Part shown: positions 49,101 to 59,315 of the stretch, piece by piece
How positions within the stretch are numbered: position 1 is the stretch's first letter
Layout of the letters: every line of letters starts with the position of its first letter
From: Eutypa lata
Taxonomy: Eukaryota > Ascomycota > Sordariomycetes > Xylariales > Diatrypaceae
Assembly (NCBI GenBank): GCA_022661535.1
Contig: JAKULF010000018.1
Location: forward strand, 372,001-436,000
Length of the DNA stretch: 64,000 bases
Direction of reading: 5' to 3'
Program-made: the position numbers and the translations under genes
Notes under the pieces: model-generated
Databases searched by the model: none
Told to the model about the DNA's origin: nothing
The model's input: the letters and a program-made list of their open reading frames with translations, nothing else

Positions 49101-49512
49101 GCATACTGACTGGCCTTTCTTCTTCCTGACCAGAATGTGGGAATTCTTCTTGCCCGTACGAAGAAACTCTTGATTACCTACCTCCTTCAGGCATTCATTC
49201 AGTATATAGATTCTAGTACTTCTTTATTAGCAAAACTTAACCGTATATTCCATTCAACGGATATACATAGCAAGCATACTGCTGCACGCGCATGCGCATC
49301 CGCATCCGCATACAGCATCAAGATACTGCAACAACGCCGGCACGTACGTACGGAGTACGAAGCGGGGCATTTCCGCGTTACTCACCTAAACCGCATCGGT
49401 CTTGGTTACATCGTCATAAGCCTTCAGACCCTAGTCAACACTTCTCTCCAATTTGATTGGTTCATTATTCACATCGCCAAGACCACAGATTAAAAAACGT
49501 GGGTCAGCCAAG
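46172..49512. promoter_or_regulatory. Divergent intergenic region
   Basis: About 3.3 kb between divergent genes. TAGG/CCTAGG words are dense near 46258-46292, 47137, 47252, 48516 and 48790-48880. No RNA gene or supported ORF was found; the 66-75-codon ORFs near 47.8-48.1 kb overlap on both strands. Confidence 0.5.
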
Positions 49513-51456
49513 ATGGAGCAGAAGGAAGTCCCTCCTCCCGATACGGAATTTCCGACTTCGACTTGGTTGAACAACCAAAGAACTACCCTAAGTCGGACGT
49601 ACGATCATCGAGAGCAGTATCTTCTTCCTCATCATAGACGCAAGTCCTCCGCCGCAGCTGCGCAACGTCTAGCAAAGGAAGTACAGCTATCTAAGGAGAG
49701 AGAGGAGAGATTGAAGAACGAAGAACGGGAGAGGTCGCAACGCGAGTTTCAGGAACAGGCACAGCAACGGCAACGAAAACGAGACCAACGAGAGCAACAA
49801 CAACAACAAGTGCGACAACAGCGAAGGGAACTGCAAGCTATACATCGCCTACAGCGGCAGCAGCAGAACCGAGAACGCAGCATCCTAGAAGATCGCCGGA
49901 GAATCTTCGCTAAGCGCGGCGATCGCTACGAAGACTACGAGGACGAGCGCAGCACCGACGAGATCTTGAATACTCCTGTTGCTCCAACTGGTGGTGCTAG
50001 ATTCGGAGTTGGACTCGAAGGAGTTGAAGTTAGCGGATATCCCGTTGTTGAAGTCAGCGGATACCCCGTTCCTGCGATGCAAGGAAACGGAGCTGCAGCA
50101 TCAGGAGCAGCAATGGCGGTTCCAACCCCGGCGGGTCACCAGAACGAATTGAACCTCATCTATGGCATGGTAGAGGAGCTGTCTAGACAGCTAGCCGACA
50201 ACAGACGCGCCACTGAGGACATTGTCTCCGGTTTGGGTAGACTGCGCAATCGAGCTCGCGACAGAGGGCTCAGCAATGATGATATACTGGGCGAAGCTTC
50301 CGAGGAGATCTTCGGTATGTATTCTTTCCCTTCTTACCTTGCTTTACTTGATGTATCTACATGTTATGCTCTTCAACCATTTTCCTATCCATCTTCTTCA
50401 TCCAGTCACCAATCCCATTCCATTCCATTCCATCCCATCCCTTTCAATTTGTTTGTTTGCATCTTTGCCTGTTCTCTGCCATGTACCTATTCATCCAGGT
50501 AGCTCTACACACAACTGTCAGTCCATTTAGCTAACATCCACCTCCAAAACCCCACAGCGCAAGAACCCAACCTCGAAGCCCTCCTATCGATCCTAACCGA
50601 GTCTCTCGACCGGGCCAAAATCTCCCGCGACTCCAACTTCAGCCTGCTGACTAACTACGCGCGCGTGCTGGCATCGATCTTGGGCCAATTCCACATCTAC
50701 AAGCAGCGCCACGTCGCGGACGTGAGCGCCTGGCACCGGTCGTACCGATCGCAACTGGCCGAAGCCCGCGCCGAGAACGAGCGTCTCCGGGAGCAGATCT
50801 GGGACATGCAGGAGCATGCCGGACACGCCAATGCGATGCTGCGCGAGTTCCGGAGGAAGTTCGACGGGGAGGTTGATGTGGAAGACAAGGATGACGAAGC
50901 CGCCGATCAGGAAGATGGTGGGAAGGAGGGTGCAGAGAAGAAGAGTACCGGTGAGGGTGAGACGGAGAAGAAGAACAAGCAGAAACCCCACCCTTCCTAC
51001 TGGGTCCGCCGCGTCGACGACCGCGCCCGCCGCCAAGAACTGCGCTTCTGGAAGCGGATGGCGATGCCGCACGTCCCCGAAGACGACCCCATGTGGAGCG
51101 ACGACGACGACCTGATCGACCCGGCCGAGAAGAGGCGCCTGTCCGAGGTGGAGCGCAAGGTGGCCGAGGAGGCCCTGGCTGGCGTGCTGGGAAGCAGCGA
51201 GGAGCACGGCAGCGGTAGTGGTGGGGAGGACTCGGATGGCGAGGGCGAGGGCTCGGTTATCGATCACCATCAGCAGCAACCACCACCACCTATTTTCGCC
51301 GCTCCTACCCCCGTTTCTGCCGTTGCTGGTGTTGTTGCGCTGGGCGGCGTGGCCATGGAGCGCGATTCTAGTGCTACTAGTAGCACCAGGGAGATGATGC
51401 CTACACCTCCCCCGAGACCGGCTAGTACGGGAAGTACTGGTGGCAGAACGGGCTGA
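49513..51456 (+). CDS. Conserved fungal coiled-coil protein of unknown function
   Basis: I do not recognise a named family. Exons 49513..50314 and 50558..51456 are joined by a 243-bp intron (GTATGT donor, CTAAC branch site, CACAG acceptor), phase 1, giving 566 residues. Residues about 50-150 are a highly charged Gln/Arg/Glu coiled coil. A second helical part (QEPNLEALLSILTESLDRAK, then ARVLASILGQFHIYKQRHV, then WHRSYRSQLAEARAENERLREQIWDMQ) is well ordered and looks conserved among filamentous ascomycetes. It is followed by acidic and Lys-rich linkers, a short YWVRRVDDRARRQELRFWKRM patch, and a Ser/Pro/Gly tail. A cytosolic or nuclear scaffold is plausible but unproven. A near-duplicate (VEVSGYPV) appears twice in tandem at about residues 180-198. 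Confidence 0.82.
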
Positions 51457-53096
51457 GGACGACGGGCCGAGGACGGAATGTGGCGGTCTGGTCTATCTGA
51501 CTGAGCATATTCACGTACTCACTCACTCACTCCCTCACGCACTATCTCGCTCCCCCGCCACCAATAATGATGACGACGACGATGATGCGAGATAAGCGGC
51601 GTTTGTTGGTTGACGATATCGTTCCCATCCCCAATAGTCCCTTCTGGGTTTTTCATAATCTTTTCTTTTCTTTTCTTTTCCTTTCTACTTACTCTGCTTA
51701 ACTATACGACAAAAACAACACAAAGGCGTTGATGATAACATGACACTACACGGCACAGCACGGCACGAATTTCACTTGACTTGACCTGGTATGGCATGGC
51801 AACGGTGTTTTAGGTGTTGATTCGGGGGGGTTTTTAATTACTAGTTAATACGCATATGCATCCATGTATGCAGCACGATGGTCTCGTTCCTTCGACAACA
51901 ATACGCTCCCATTTGGTCGGTTAGTCAGTCGGTCGGAAATTAGACTAGCCATACGATACCTTTTTTTTCTCCTTCTTTTCTACCCATTGAAAAGGGGGGA
52001 AGCTGAAGAGTAACATGAATGTATGATAGATAGGATGAACGGACGGACGAACGGATGAATGAGTGGATGGATGAATTGCAGGTAGGCTTGCTTGCCTACT
52101 TAGTTAGAGAGGTTCGAAATGAACGCATTAATACACAACATGTTAGAGTTACCTGAGCCCCTTTTTTTCCTCTCGTACTTGTTCCTCGTTTGGGATATGT
52201 GTTGATATCGTTCGTTGTGTTATCTTCGTAACGCCGGCGGTGGGTGTGGGTGTACTGCCGACTTGATCATTTATATATGATGCGACTGACTTGCTTGTGT
52301 ATATTGTATTTGTAAGTACGCGAAGCATTCCTCATCTACCTACCTAGCCCTCTTATATCATATGTAGTAGACGTCGACGTAGACGTAGTCATAGTCGTCT
52401 GCTCGAAAGCAGTTTTTTAAGGAGCAGCATCATGCCTTCATAGATCACCTAGTTACCTACCGATGCCTTCTTCCACATATATTGTGATGCCCTTCATCTC
52501 TTCATACTATACGTTCCGGAGATCCCTCCCTCCAGCGTGACTGAATAGTATGATGGATACATATGTAGGTAATCATCTCTTTTATGTATACCTATACCAG
52601 ATGACGCTTCCACTGCGCCTGCTTCGTAGTCGGCTTAAGGGATAACGCGTTGATAAAGGCTACTTAACCAACTTTAGCTCTGTACAGCTTCAAGGTCGTA
52701 CACCTCCAAAGCCCTCAAAAGCTACCTGTGCAGCTCCGGCTCCGTATGGCTCCGTCCACTTACCCCGGGGTAGGCGGTGCTGTACGACGTTAAAAAAAAA
52801 ATAAGATCCGGCGTATTAATTGATTAGATTAAAACGCCTTACTTTACTGACATACTTGGATAAGTACGTCTAGCAAACATACACATGCACGGTAGGGCAG
52901 AATCCCCAGGCATGCATTCCAATTTATTAGGTACCTACGTTTACATCCTTACAGCCAACACCATCCCACTCTGATAGATATAAACACACTTGTTTAGCAA
53001 ACAACCCTTCGTCAAGATTGGTTTTACGTGCTCATTTATTCCCTTCATTACTTCGTACAAAGGCATTTTACCCGTCTATACGAACGGGACAATTGT
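51457..53096. other. Intergenic region
   Basis: About 1.6 kb between two plus-strand genes. It contains a CTTTT repeat at about 51658-51686, a CACT run near 51527, GGACGGAC-type words near 52030 and a poly-A run near 52795. The last few hundred bases form the promoter of the serine hydrolase gene. Confidence 0.5.
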
Positions 53097-54749
53097 ATGT
53101 ATCCCAATCTTCTGGAGACGACGTATATTCCAATGTACGCCACACCCGCTCTCAAGAGACGCCTCGAAAATGTGTTGCCAGATGCTCGCCAAATAATGAA
53201 TATTGGAGGCACTCCTGGTGCTGCGATTGCCGTAATACACCACAACAACCTTATCCACACCGAGTACATAGGTTTTCGTGACACCGAATCTCGATTACCT
53301 GTTAATGAAAAGACCATTTTCCCCTGTGCTTCCCTGACCAAGGCAGTTGTTTCAGCAGCGGTCGCTCTTTGCGTGGAAGATGGGAAGTTCAACTGGGATA
53401 CGCCAGTTAAAGACATACTGCCCGATTTCCACACCAAGAGCGAAATCCTTCACCACAACATGACACCAGTTGACTGCCTCTCCCATCGGGCTGGAATGCA
53501 GAACTCCCTCTACTGGCTTGGTAGCATGAACACGGTCCTCATAGCGAAAGAAAAGAGCATGGATTTCATCAATGATCTCAAGCAGGTCAAGCCCTTCCGA
53601 AACGAGTACCTGTACAACAACCTGGGCTACGAGATAGCCGCCCACATTCTCGAAGAAGCAACCGGGGATCCCTGGGAACGCATTCTTCATACACGCATCT
53701 TCGAGGCTCTTGGGATGTCACGCACAGGCACACGAGCTCACTTCGACGATGGGAAGAACCGGGCTAAGACGTACGGGGCTCTGGATGACGCGACACCCGT
53801 TGAGGTTGTACCAATGCTATCCGGAGACGACACTGTCGGGGGGCCAGGATCTGCAATGCGTAGCTGTGTCAGGGACTTGGTTGAACTGTACACAGCCTTC
53901 CTTCAAGCGGACAAACATCAAACTGACAACGGCACCTCTTCAACACCGAAAAACCCCCTCAAACAGGTTCCCTTTCTTTTCTCACCTAAGATCTCCATGA
54001 ACAGAGTTGCACACCACGAGACATCCTACGCGTTGGGCTGGGCTCGCGTGCAAACGCCAGGTCCGATGGGAGCCATTGGCCTCAATCCCGACCTTCTTTC
54101 GCCGAAACCTGCTCCGAATGTAGCCAGTGGTCATGCATCTACCTTGATATACTATCACCAAGGCAGTATGCCCGGGAACCTCGCAGCAGTCAACCTGCTC
54201 CCCGACAGCCAAGGGGCCATTATTGTGCTCACCAATTCTCTGGCCCTCAATGATACGGCGGACTGGCTCGGCCAGCTGTATCTAGAGGCATACCTTGGAG
54301 TCGACAAACGAAACGACTACGTAGCATTGGCTGAAGAAACCGCCGTCGCCGCTCGGGAATGGTACCCAAACGTTGCATCGGAGCTTCAGCGCCACAAGAC
54401 TCCTGGAACATCATCGCCCAGAGATTTGTCGGAATATACGGGCGCATTCCACAACGATGCGCGCACCATGATGATTTCCATCTTCATCAGCCAGGCCGGA
54501 GATCTGCAACTTTCCTTCCAAGGCCTTGAGTCTGAAGTATACGACTTGCAGCATTACCAGGACGACACCTTCACATGGCTCGTAGCCAGGGATGATTTGG
54601 CTCGACGGGGAAGGTTCACAAACTACAACGCAGAATACTTCAAGATCGGCTTTGGCTCGGAGAAGAAAGAAGAACCGATCACGTTCCTGACATGGTGGCA
54701 TGACAAGTATCTGCCAGCGCCGGAGAGATTCACTAGGACGTCTAATTAG
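53097..54749 (+). CDS. Serine hydrolase with class C beta-lactamase fold
   Basis: Beta-lactamase/esterase-type penicillin-binding-protein fold (PF00144), 550 residues, single exon. All active-site motifs are present: S-x-x-K as SLTK (Ser79, Lys82), Y-x-N as YNN (Tyr173, Asn175), and the third motif as HQGS (His354). A C-terminal domain of about 130 residues (after residue 415) forms a separate beta-rich unit, as in many fungal members of the family. No signal peptide is evident, so it is probably cytosolic. Fungal relatives act as esterases, polyketide hydrolases or amidases; resistance to antibiotics should not be assumed. Two ATGs are possible (53097 or 53133); the first is used, though the second is closer to the usual family start. 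Confidence 0.9.
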   Translation: MYPNLLETTYIPMYATPALKRRLENVLPDARQIMNIGGTPGAAIAVIHHNNLIHTEYIGFRDTESRLPVNEKTIFPCASLTKAVVSAAVALCVEDGKFNWDTPVKDILPDFHTKSEILHHNMTPVDCLSHRAGMQNSLYWLGSMNTVLIAKEKSMDFINDLKQVKPFRNEYLYNNLGYEIAAHILEEATGDPWERILHTRIFEALGMSRTGTRAHFDDGKNRAKTYGALDDATPVEVVPMLSGDDTVGGPGSAMRSCVRDLVELYTAFLQADKHQTDNGTSSTPKNPLKQVPFLFSPKISMNRVAHHETSYALGWARVQTPGPMGAIGLNPDLLSPKPAPNVASGHASTLIYYHQGSMPGNLAAVNLLPDSQGAIIVLTNSLALNDTADWLGQLYLEAYLGVDKRNDYVALAEETAVAAREWYPNVASELQRHKTPGTSSPRDLSEYTGAFHNDARTMMISIFISQAGDLQLSFQGLESEVYDLQHYQDDTFTWLVARDDLARRGRFTNYNAEYFKIGFGSEKKEEPITFLTWWHDKYLPAPERFTRTSN

Positions 54750-56705
54750 CTGGTTATAGTAGCTGTTTCATGCTCATGGTATTAATTACAGGCAGAGTAG
54801 GATGTTTGATAGAACAATGTACCTAGGCAGAATAGTATAATCAATGCACTTTCTCGTGAGCATTACGTAATGCTACTTGCATCTTTACATTTTTCACCAT
54901 AGAAGAACAACATCAAAAGATTCTAAACTATCCATTAATTAATTCCGTGACCGTTGGGCTTTTTTCTTGGATCGTACTTATCAATAAATACCCTTTGACT
55001 AAGGGAGGACATCTTTCTCGCATAGATAGCACACATATCATTGTAGACACTATTTATTACTACCAGAGATAATGGTTATCTATCTATCGAATGTTTATGC
55101 GGTGAAAAAGTTTGGAGAAATAAAGAAGCAGCACTTAATACATAGTTTGGTGATAATAATGCCCGGATCAGTAGCCGATCACCAATTTCGGTTAATTACA
55201 TTTGAGGCTATATTAAAGTCTATTTTCTATCATCCCACTCCGCTATAGGTTCAGCAGGCGGGTACTTTGAGAGAGGGAGAGATAAACCTGTTCATATTAA
55301 ACCTCCTTCCCGAGTATCTTGGCGTATAATTATGATCCCCCATATTCCAGTTTCTATCTTCGTTGTGGGCATAATTATTAATAGCAGCCTGCATCGTAGA
55401 TGATGGACGACGAGTAGGTCCCCCCTTCTCTCACTCTGCTAATGCTCGCATTCTAAAGGTTGCCATGGAATTAATGAGACTTGGGATATTTAATTGGCCG
55501 GCTAGCTAGCCTTGCCACGACAACGATCTGAGAATGACGAGGATAACCACCTCTCCCCCACCTCAACTGCGGCCAAAATGTTCCGCGGGCATCAGCAGCG
55601 TCTATTTCTCAGATGGCTACGAAGAAGAAGAAGAAGAGAAAGAAGAAGAAGAAGAGAAAGAAGAAGAAGAAGAGAAAGAAGAAGAAGAAGAGAAAGAAGA
55701 AGAAGAAGAGAAAGAAGAAGAAGAAGAAAACCGGCAAAAGTAACGAAAGGGAATCTTTAATATTAAAGCAAAATACACCCAAGTGAAAAAGAAAAAAACC
55801 GCCAACTCTCCAGAGTTGGGATGGCTGGCATGACATTAACTGATTGTCTACTTGATTTCGTATAATTACGTGGTAGGACGAGGGGAGCAGCAGTGAATGG
55901 ACTTCGTGTGTCATGTACGACTGCGAAGCATAGATCTTGATTGTATATACATAAGTAGGTAGTAAGAAGGAGTGATTGATGTACGTATGCATGATTGTCC
56001 AGAGGATTACCTTGCCGGTCTCTCACTGCCAGCCATCACCGTATCTTTGATGACCAAGCTGGCTAACAGGTTTGATTACCTTCCTGCTGAACCGGCTGAA
56101 TGGATGCATTGCCCTCTATCGTGAGAACTGTTTGCAAGAAGACAAAAGGCTCAAACAAAGTGTATTCACCACCAGCACTTCTGACTGGACTATTGAAAGG
56201 TCTACAATGAAGTTTGCATCTATCATTCATTCTATCTCATACTCTTGCTCTTCATAAGCCTGCTTTCTTCCTAATTATCGCTAGTTGTCATACTATTCAC
56301 CCCAACCAACCAACTAACACAAAATCGTACGTATTCAAATCCCCCTTTTCCATGTTCTCTCAACCAAGTACGTATATACGTACGCCCTTGACCTGCCCGA
56401 GGAAATTATACGACAAGTAATAAAGTCTTAACTAACTACCTGCTTGTCTTTTTCGATAGTGAAACCTCTCCTTAACGAGGGAAGCCAAGCAATTCCATCT
56501 CTTCGCTATCCCTTTGCTCCCTATCTGACATCCACCTCGCCCTATGCACCTAGGCAGTCTAGTCAGTCAGTCAGCCAGCCAGCCAGCAAAAATCATCATA
56601 TTTATCTTAACCATCCATCCATACACGAATTATACACATTAGTTCACGATAAGACCAGTCAGCATCAGCCAATCCATCCACTTCCCACCATACTTCGCAC
56701 CATCT
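54750..56705. other. Convergent spacer with a purine minisatellite
   Basis: About 2 kb between two 3' ends. Apart from the GAA-rich minisatellite at 55617-55738 and scattered CAGC/CATC runs near 56570-56600, nothing was recognised. A short ORF through the minisatellite is discussed under findings. Confidence 0.55.
55617..55738. repeat. Polypurine minisatellite, 18-bp unit
   Basis: About six copies of an 18-bp GAA-rich unit (GAAGAAGAAGAAGAGAAA) with slight variation at the ends. One strand is all purine. Confidence 0.92.
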
Positions 56706-58584
56706 TCAATACCCCTCCTGCCCATCCCCTCTACTCCCACCACCCTCCCCCTCCCCCTCACCACCACCACCACCCCCAGCAGCAGCAGCAGCAGTAGCGG
56801 CCCCCCGTCCCGCCTCCCGTATAGCCAAATCATCACCCCTCAGCTTCGCGAAGTACTCCTTGATATCCTCAGCACCGATAGCCTTCCCGCTCTCCGCGAA
56901 CTGGCGAAAGAACGGCGTCAGCTGCTCCTTGAGGTGGTTATAGGCCATGACGCCTTCGATGGCGCGGACGCGATCGACGTTCTTGAGGGCCGACTCGCCG
57001 CGCTCTAGTAACGAACCCTGCGTCGATCCGCCGTGCTCGGAGGCGTTCCCGTCCGATAGGGGCGGCTCGTAGGCTTCTTCTTCTTCGAGGAGCTGCGGGT
57101 GCGGCTGCAGCAGGGGGAAACAGGAGGTGCAGTGGCAGAGCCGCGACCGGAAGTCCGTTTGTACGAAGAGCGAGAATTGGCCGGTCGGGGCCGGGGGAAG
57201 GGAGAGGAGCTTGCAAGAAGACTCTGCTGAGGAGGATGGCGTTGGCTCGGTTTGGGGTTCTGTCTTGGCATGTTGTTGTTGTTCTTCTTCTTCTTTCACC
57301 TCGATGGGGATGGTGGTGCTGGATTCAGGGGGTGCGGCAACCTCTGAACTCTCGCCCTCGTCCTGGCTCCCGCCCTCGTCCTGGCACCCGCCCTCGCTCT
57401 TAACACGCTTGTTTGGCTCTTCCTCAACGGCCTCGTCGTCTTCCAACTTGCGCTTCTTTGATGTTGAGTCGTCCTTTTGTAAGAATATGGGAGGGAGGAA
57501 ACCGGATGTTCCGGCATATCTCTTGATCCAGGGATGCGCTTCGACACACTTATAGCATATGAAGTGGTCGAAATCATCTTCTCCGGGGAAACCATCGGGA
57601 AGAGGCGGGTCCTCGTCCTCATCCTCACCCTCGCCAGCTGCGGCTGCATTGTGATCTGTGTTGGTCTGTTGATCGGTACCGTTTTGCTGCGCGTTTTCTT
57701 GAGGCGCGTCTTCGGAAATCGATGGAAGAGCGCCATTTGCTCCATTCGTATTGTTGACAGTGCCATTGGTGCCGTTGGTGCTACCGTTGGACAACTTCTT
57801 GGGCATCTTCTCGTACCACTTGGGGCCAAGGCCAACTAAACAACCAGGATGATACCAATCCTCCCCACAACCGCCCGTCTCATGTGTGCCGAGTCCCAAA
57901 CATTGAAACATAGTGCCTTTCTGTTCCTGGGGTTTGTAGTCGATAGAACATGAACAGAACCGGTTGCGGAAGTTCTGGTTGTACTTGTTGTTGGGATCTG
58001 CGGGCTCGGAGTGTACGCCTCCCTTGGTATTCGTCTCCGGGTTGATTCGAAGCGTGCAGTGCTGATCTGGTGAGAAGCGCGTAGTTCCGCAGTCGCAGGT
58101 GAAGTTGCGCTTCTGGAAGATCTCGACAAGCTCGTGTTCGCCGTGGCATTGGATGGAGCAGGAATAGCAGACTCCGGCGGGGTTGTACGTGTCGCTGGCA
58201 TTTGCGGGAGGCGGATGACATGTCAAACAGGCGAAGACATTCTGACGAAGGGAACCGAGTGGCTTGGTACAGTTGTCAATGCTCTGTGGTGTTTCAGTTA
58301 GCGACCCTGGATGCTAAATGACTGACTGGGCTATGAACACATGTAGATAGAAAAGGAAGAGGGGCCGGCCATACATAAGGTAGAGCTTCACGAGCATCGG
58401 CTTCCAGCTGCATCTGATCTCTAATAAAGTCGGCGGCAGTCTGGGAATTTTCGGATTGCTGTGATGAGCTCTCACGACGTGGTCGCGAGCCAGCATCATT
58501 ATTGATGTCGGCTGTCGTGTTGGTGTTGGTGGTAGAAACCTCAGTTGCGCCTGGGTTGGCCTCGGGTACGGGTGGAGGGTCCAT
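56706..58584 (-). CDS. UBR-box / PHD-finger E3 ubiquitin ligase (UBR7, fission yeast mlo2 type)
   Basis: Putative N-recognin-like E3 ligase of 595 residues. Exons 58584..58375 and 58283..56706 are joined by a 91-bp intron with GTATGG donor and CACAG acceptor, phase 0. After an acidic, Ser-rich N-terminus, residues about 75-155 form the UBR box (CTKPLG, CLTCHPPP, GVCYSCSIQCHGEHELVEIF, RNFTCDCGTT). A PHD-type finger follows (RFCSC, MFQCLGLGTHETGGCGEDWYHPGC, FICYKCVEAHPW). Near the C-terminus, CHCTSCFPLL and NHLKEQLTPFFRQF are conserved UBR7 blocks. Long acidic and Gly/Gln-rich linkers are probably disordered, and the last about 40 residues are a Gly/Ala/Glu run. It is head-to-head with MCM2 across 731 bp. 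Confidence 0.92.
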
Positions 58585-59315
58585 GTCGCGAGCGCGTATG
58601 TCCTGACTGGGACACCGATTTTCGATGAGGAATTGACTGTCGCTTGAAGGGTCTAAATTGAAGATGGGCGTAGTTGAAATGAAGTAGAAGAGGATGGGAT
58701 TTGTGATAAAAAGTTGGAGTTGCTTAATTGCATTGACGAAACGCGCTCATCGGTCATATTGGAGATGCTTACACTTACTGGCCTTATCTGGTTATCTATA
58801 GAACTGATAGGACTGATAAAGCTGACGTGGGTACTTAATTGGGTACATGCATGCAAGCGCTTTACGCGAAACCTGAAATTGAAACGCGAAAAGACGCGAC
58901 TAACGAAGAAAAGTCGCGTCTTTTTGGCGGGTCAGATCTAGGGCCTCATTCGTCGTCGTCCCCTTTCGAGATGTCCACACCTAGCAATCGCACGCACTTC
59001 ACTTCACTTATTTTCTATCTCTCTATTTTATACGACTGATACCGCAGACAGTCACCAGAAGCACCACAAACCCAAACTGATCGATTGAATTGATCACTGG
59101 GATCAGTATATTCAAAATGAGGTATGGCTTTTCTTACTTTGCGGTCAACACAAGTGGATATCATCCACTCCGTTCTCCTTCCGCCCCACCAAAACATTCA
59201 TACCTACACTATCTACACCATCTATATCATTTAGTAAATTGTGAAGTTAGATTAGTATTGCTACGTATACTAACTGACGATATTCTCTCCCTAAAGTTCC
59301 CCTCTTAGAAGTAAC
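58585..59315. promoter_or_regulatory. Bidirectional promoter UBR7 / MCM2 with clustered ACGCG boxes
   Basis: The only region between these divergent genes. Within 58864-58930 there are at least four ACGCG (MluI-cell-cycle-box-like) elements, a TTTTTGGCGGG element near 58921-58931 resembling an E2F/MBF site, and a perfect inverted repeat (separate entry). Confidence 0.7.
58889..58924. repeat. Perfect 13-bp inverted repeat with 10-nt spacer, containing GACGCGAC
   Basis: Left arm AAAAGACGCGACT at 58889-58901, right arm AGTCGCGTCTTTT at 58912-58924, exact reverse complements. It sits about 390 bp before the MCM2 start and 305 bp before the UBR7 start. Confidence 0.9.

Noticed and set aside
53097..54749. 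Reading the beta-lactamase-fold gene as an antibiotic-resistance gene
   Set aside because: Fungal family members are general serine hydrolases; fold and motifs alone do not show beta-lactam hydrolysis.
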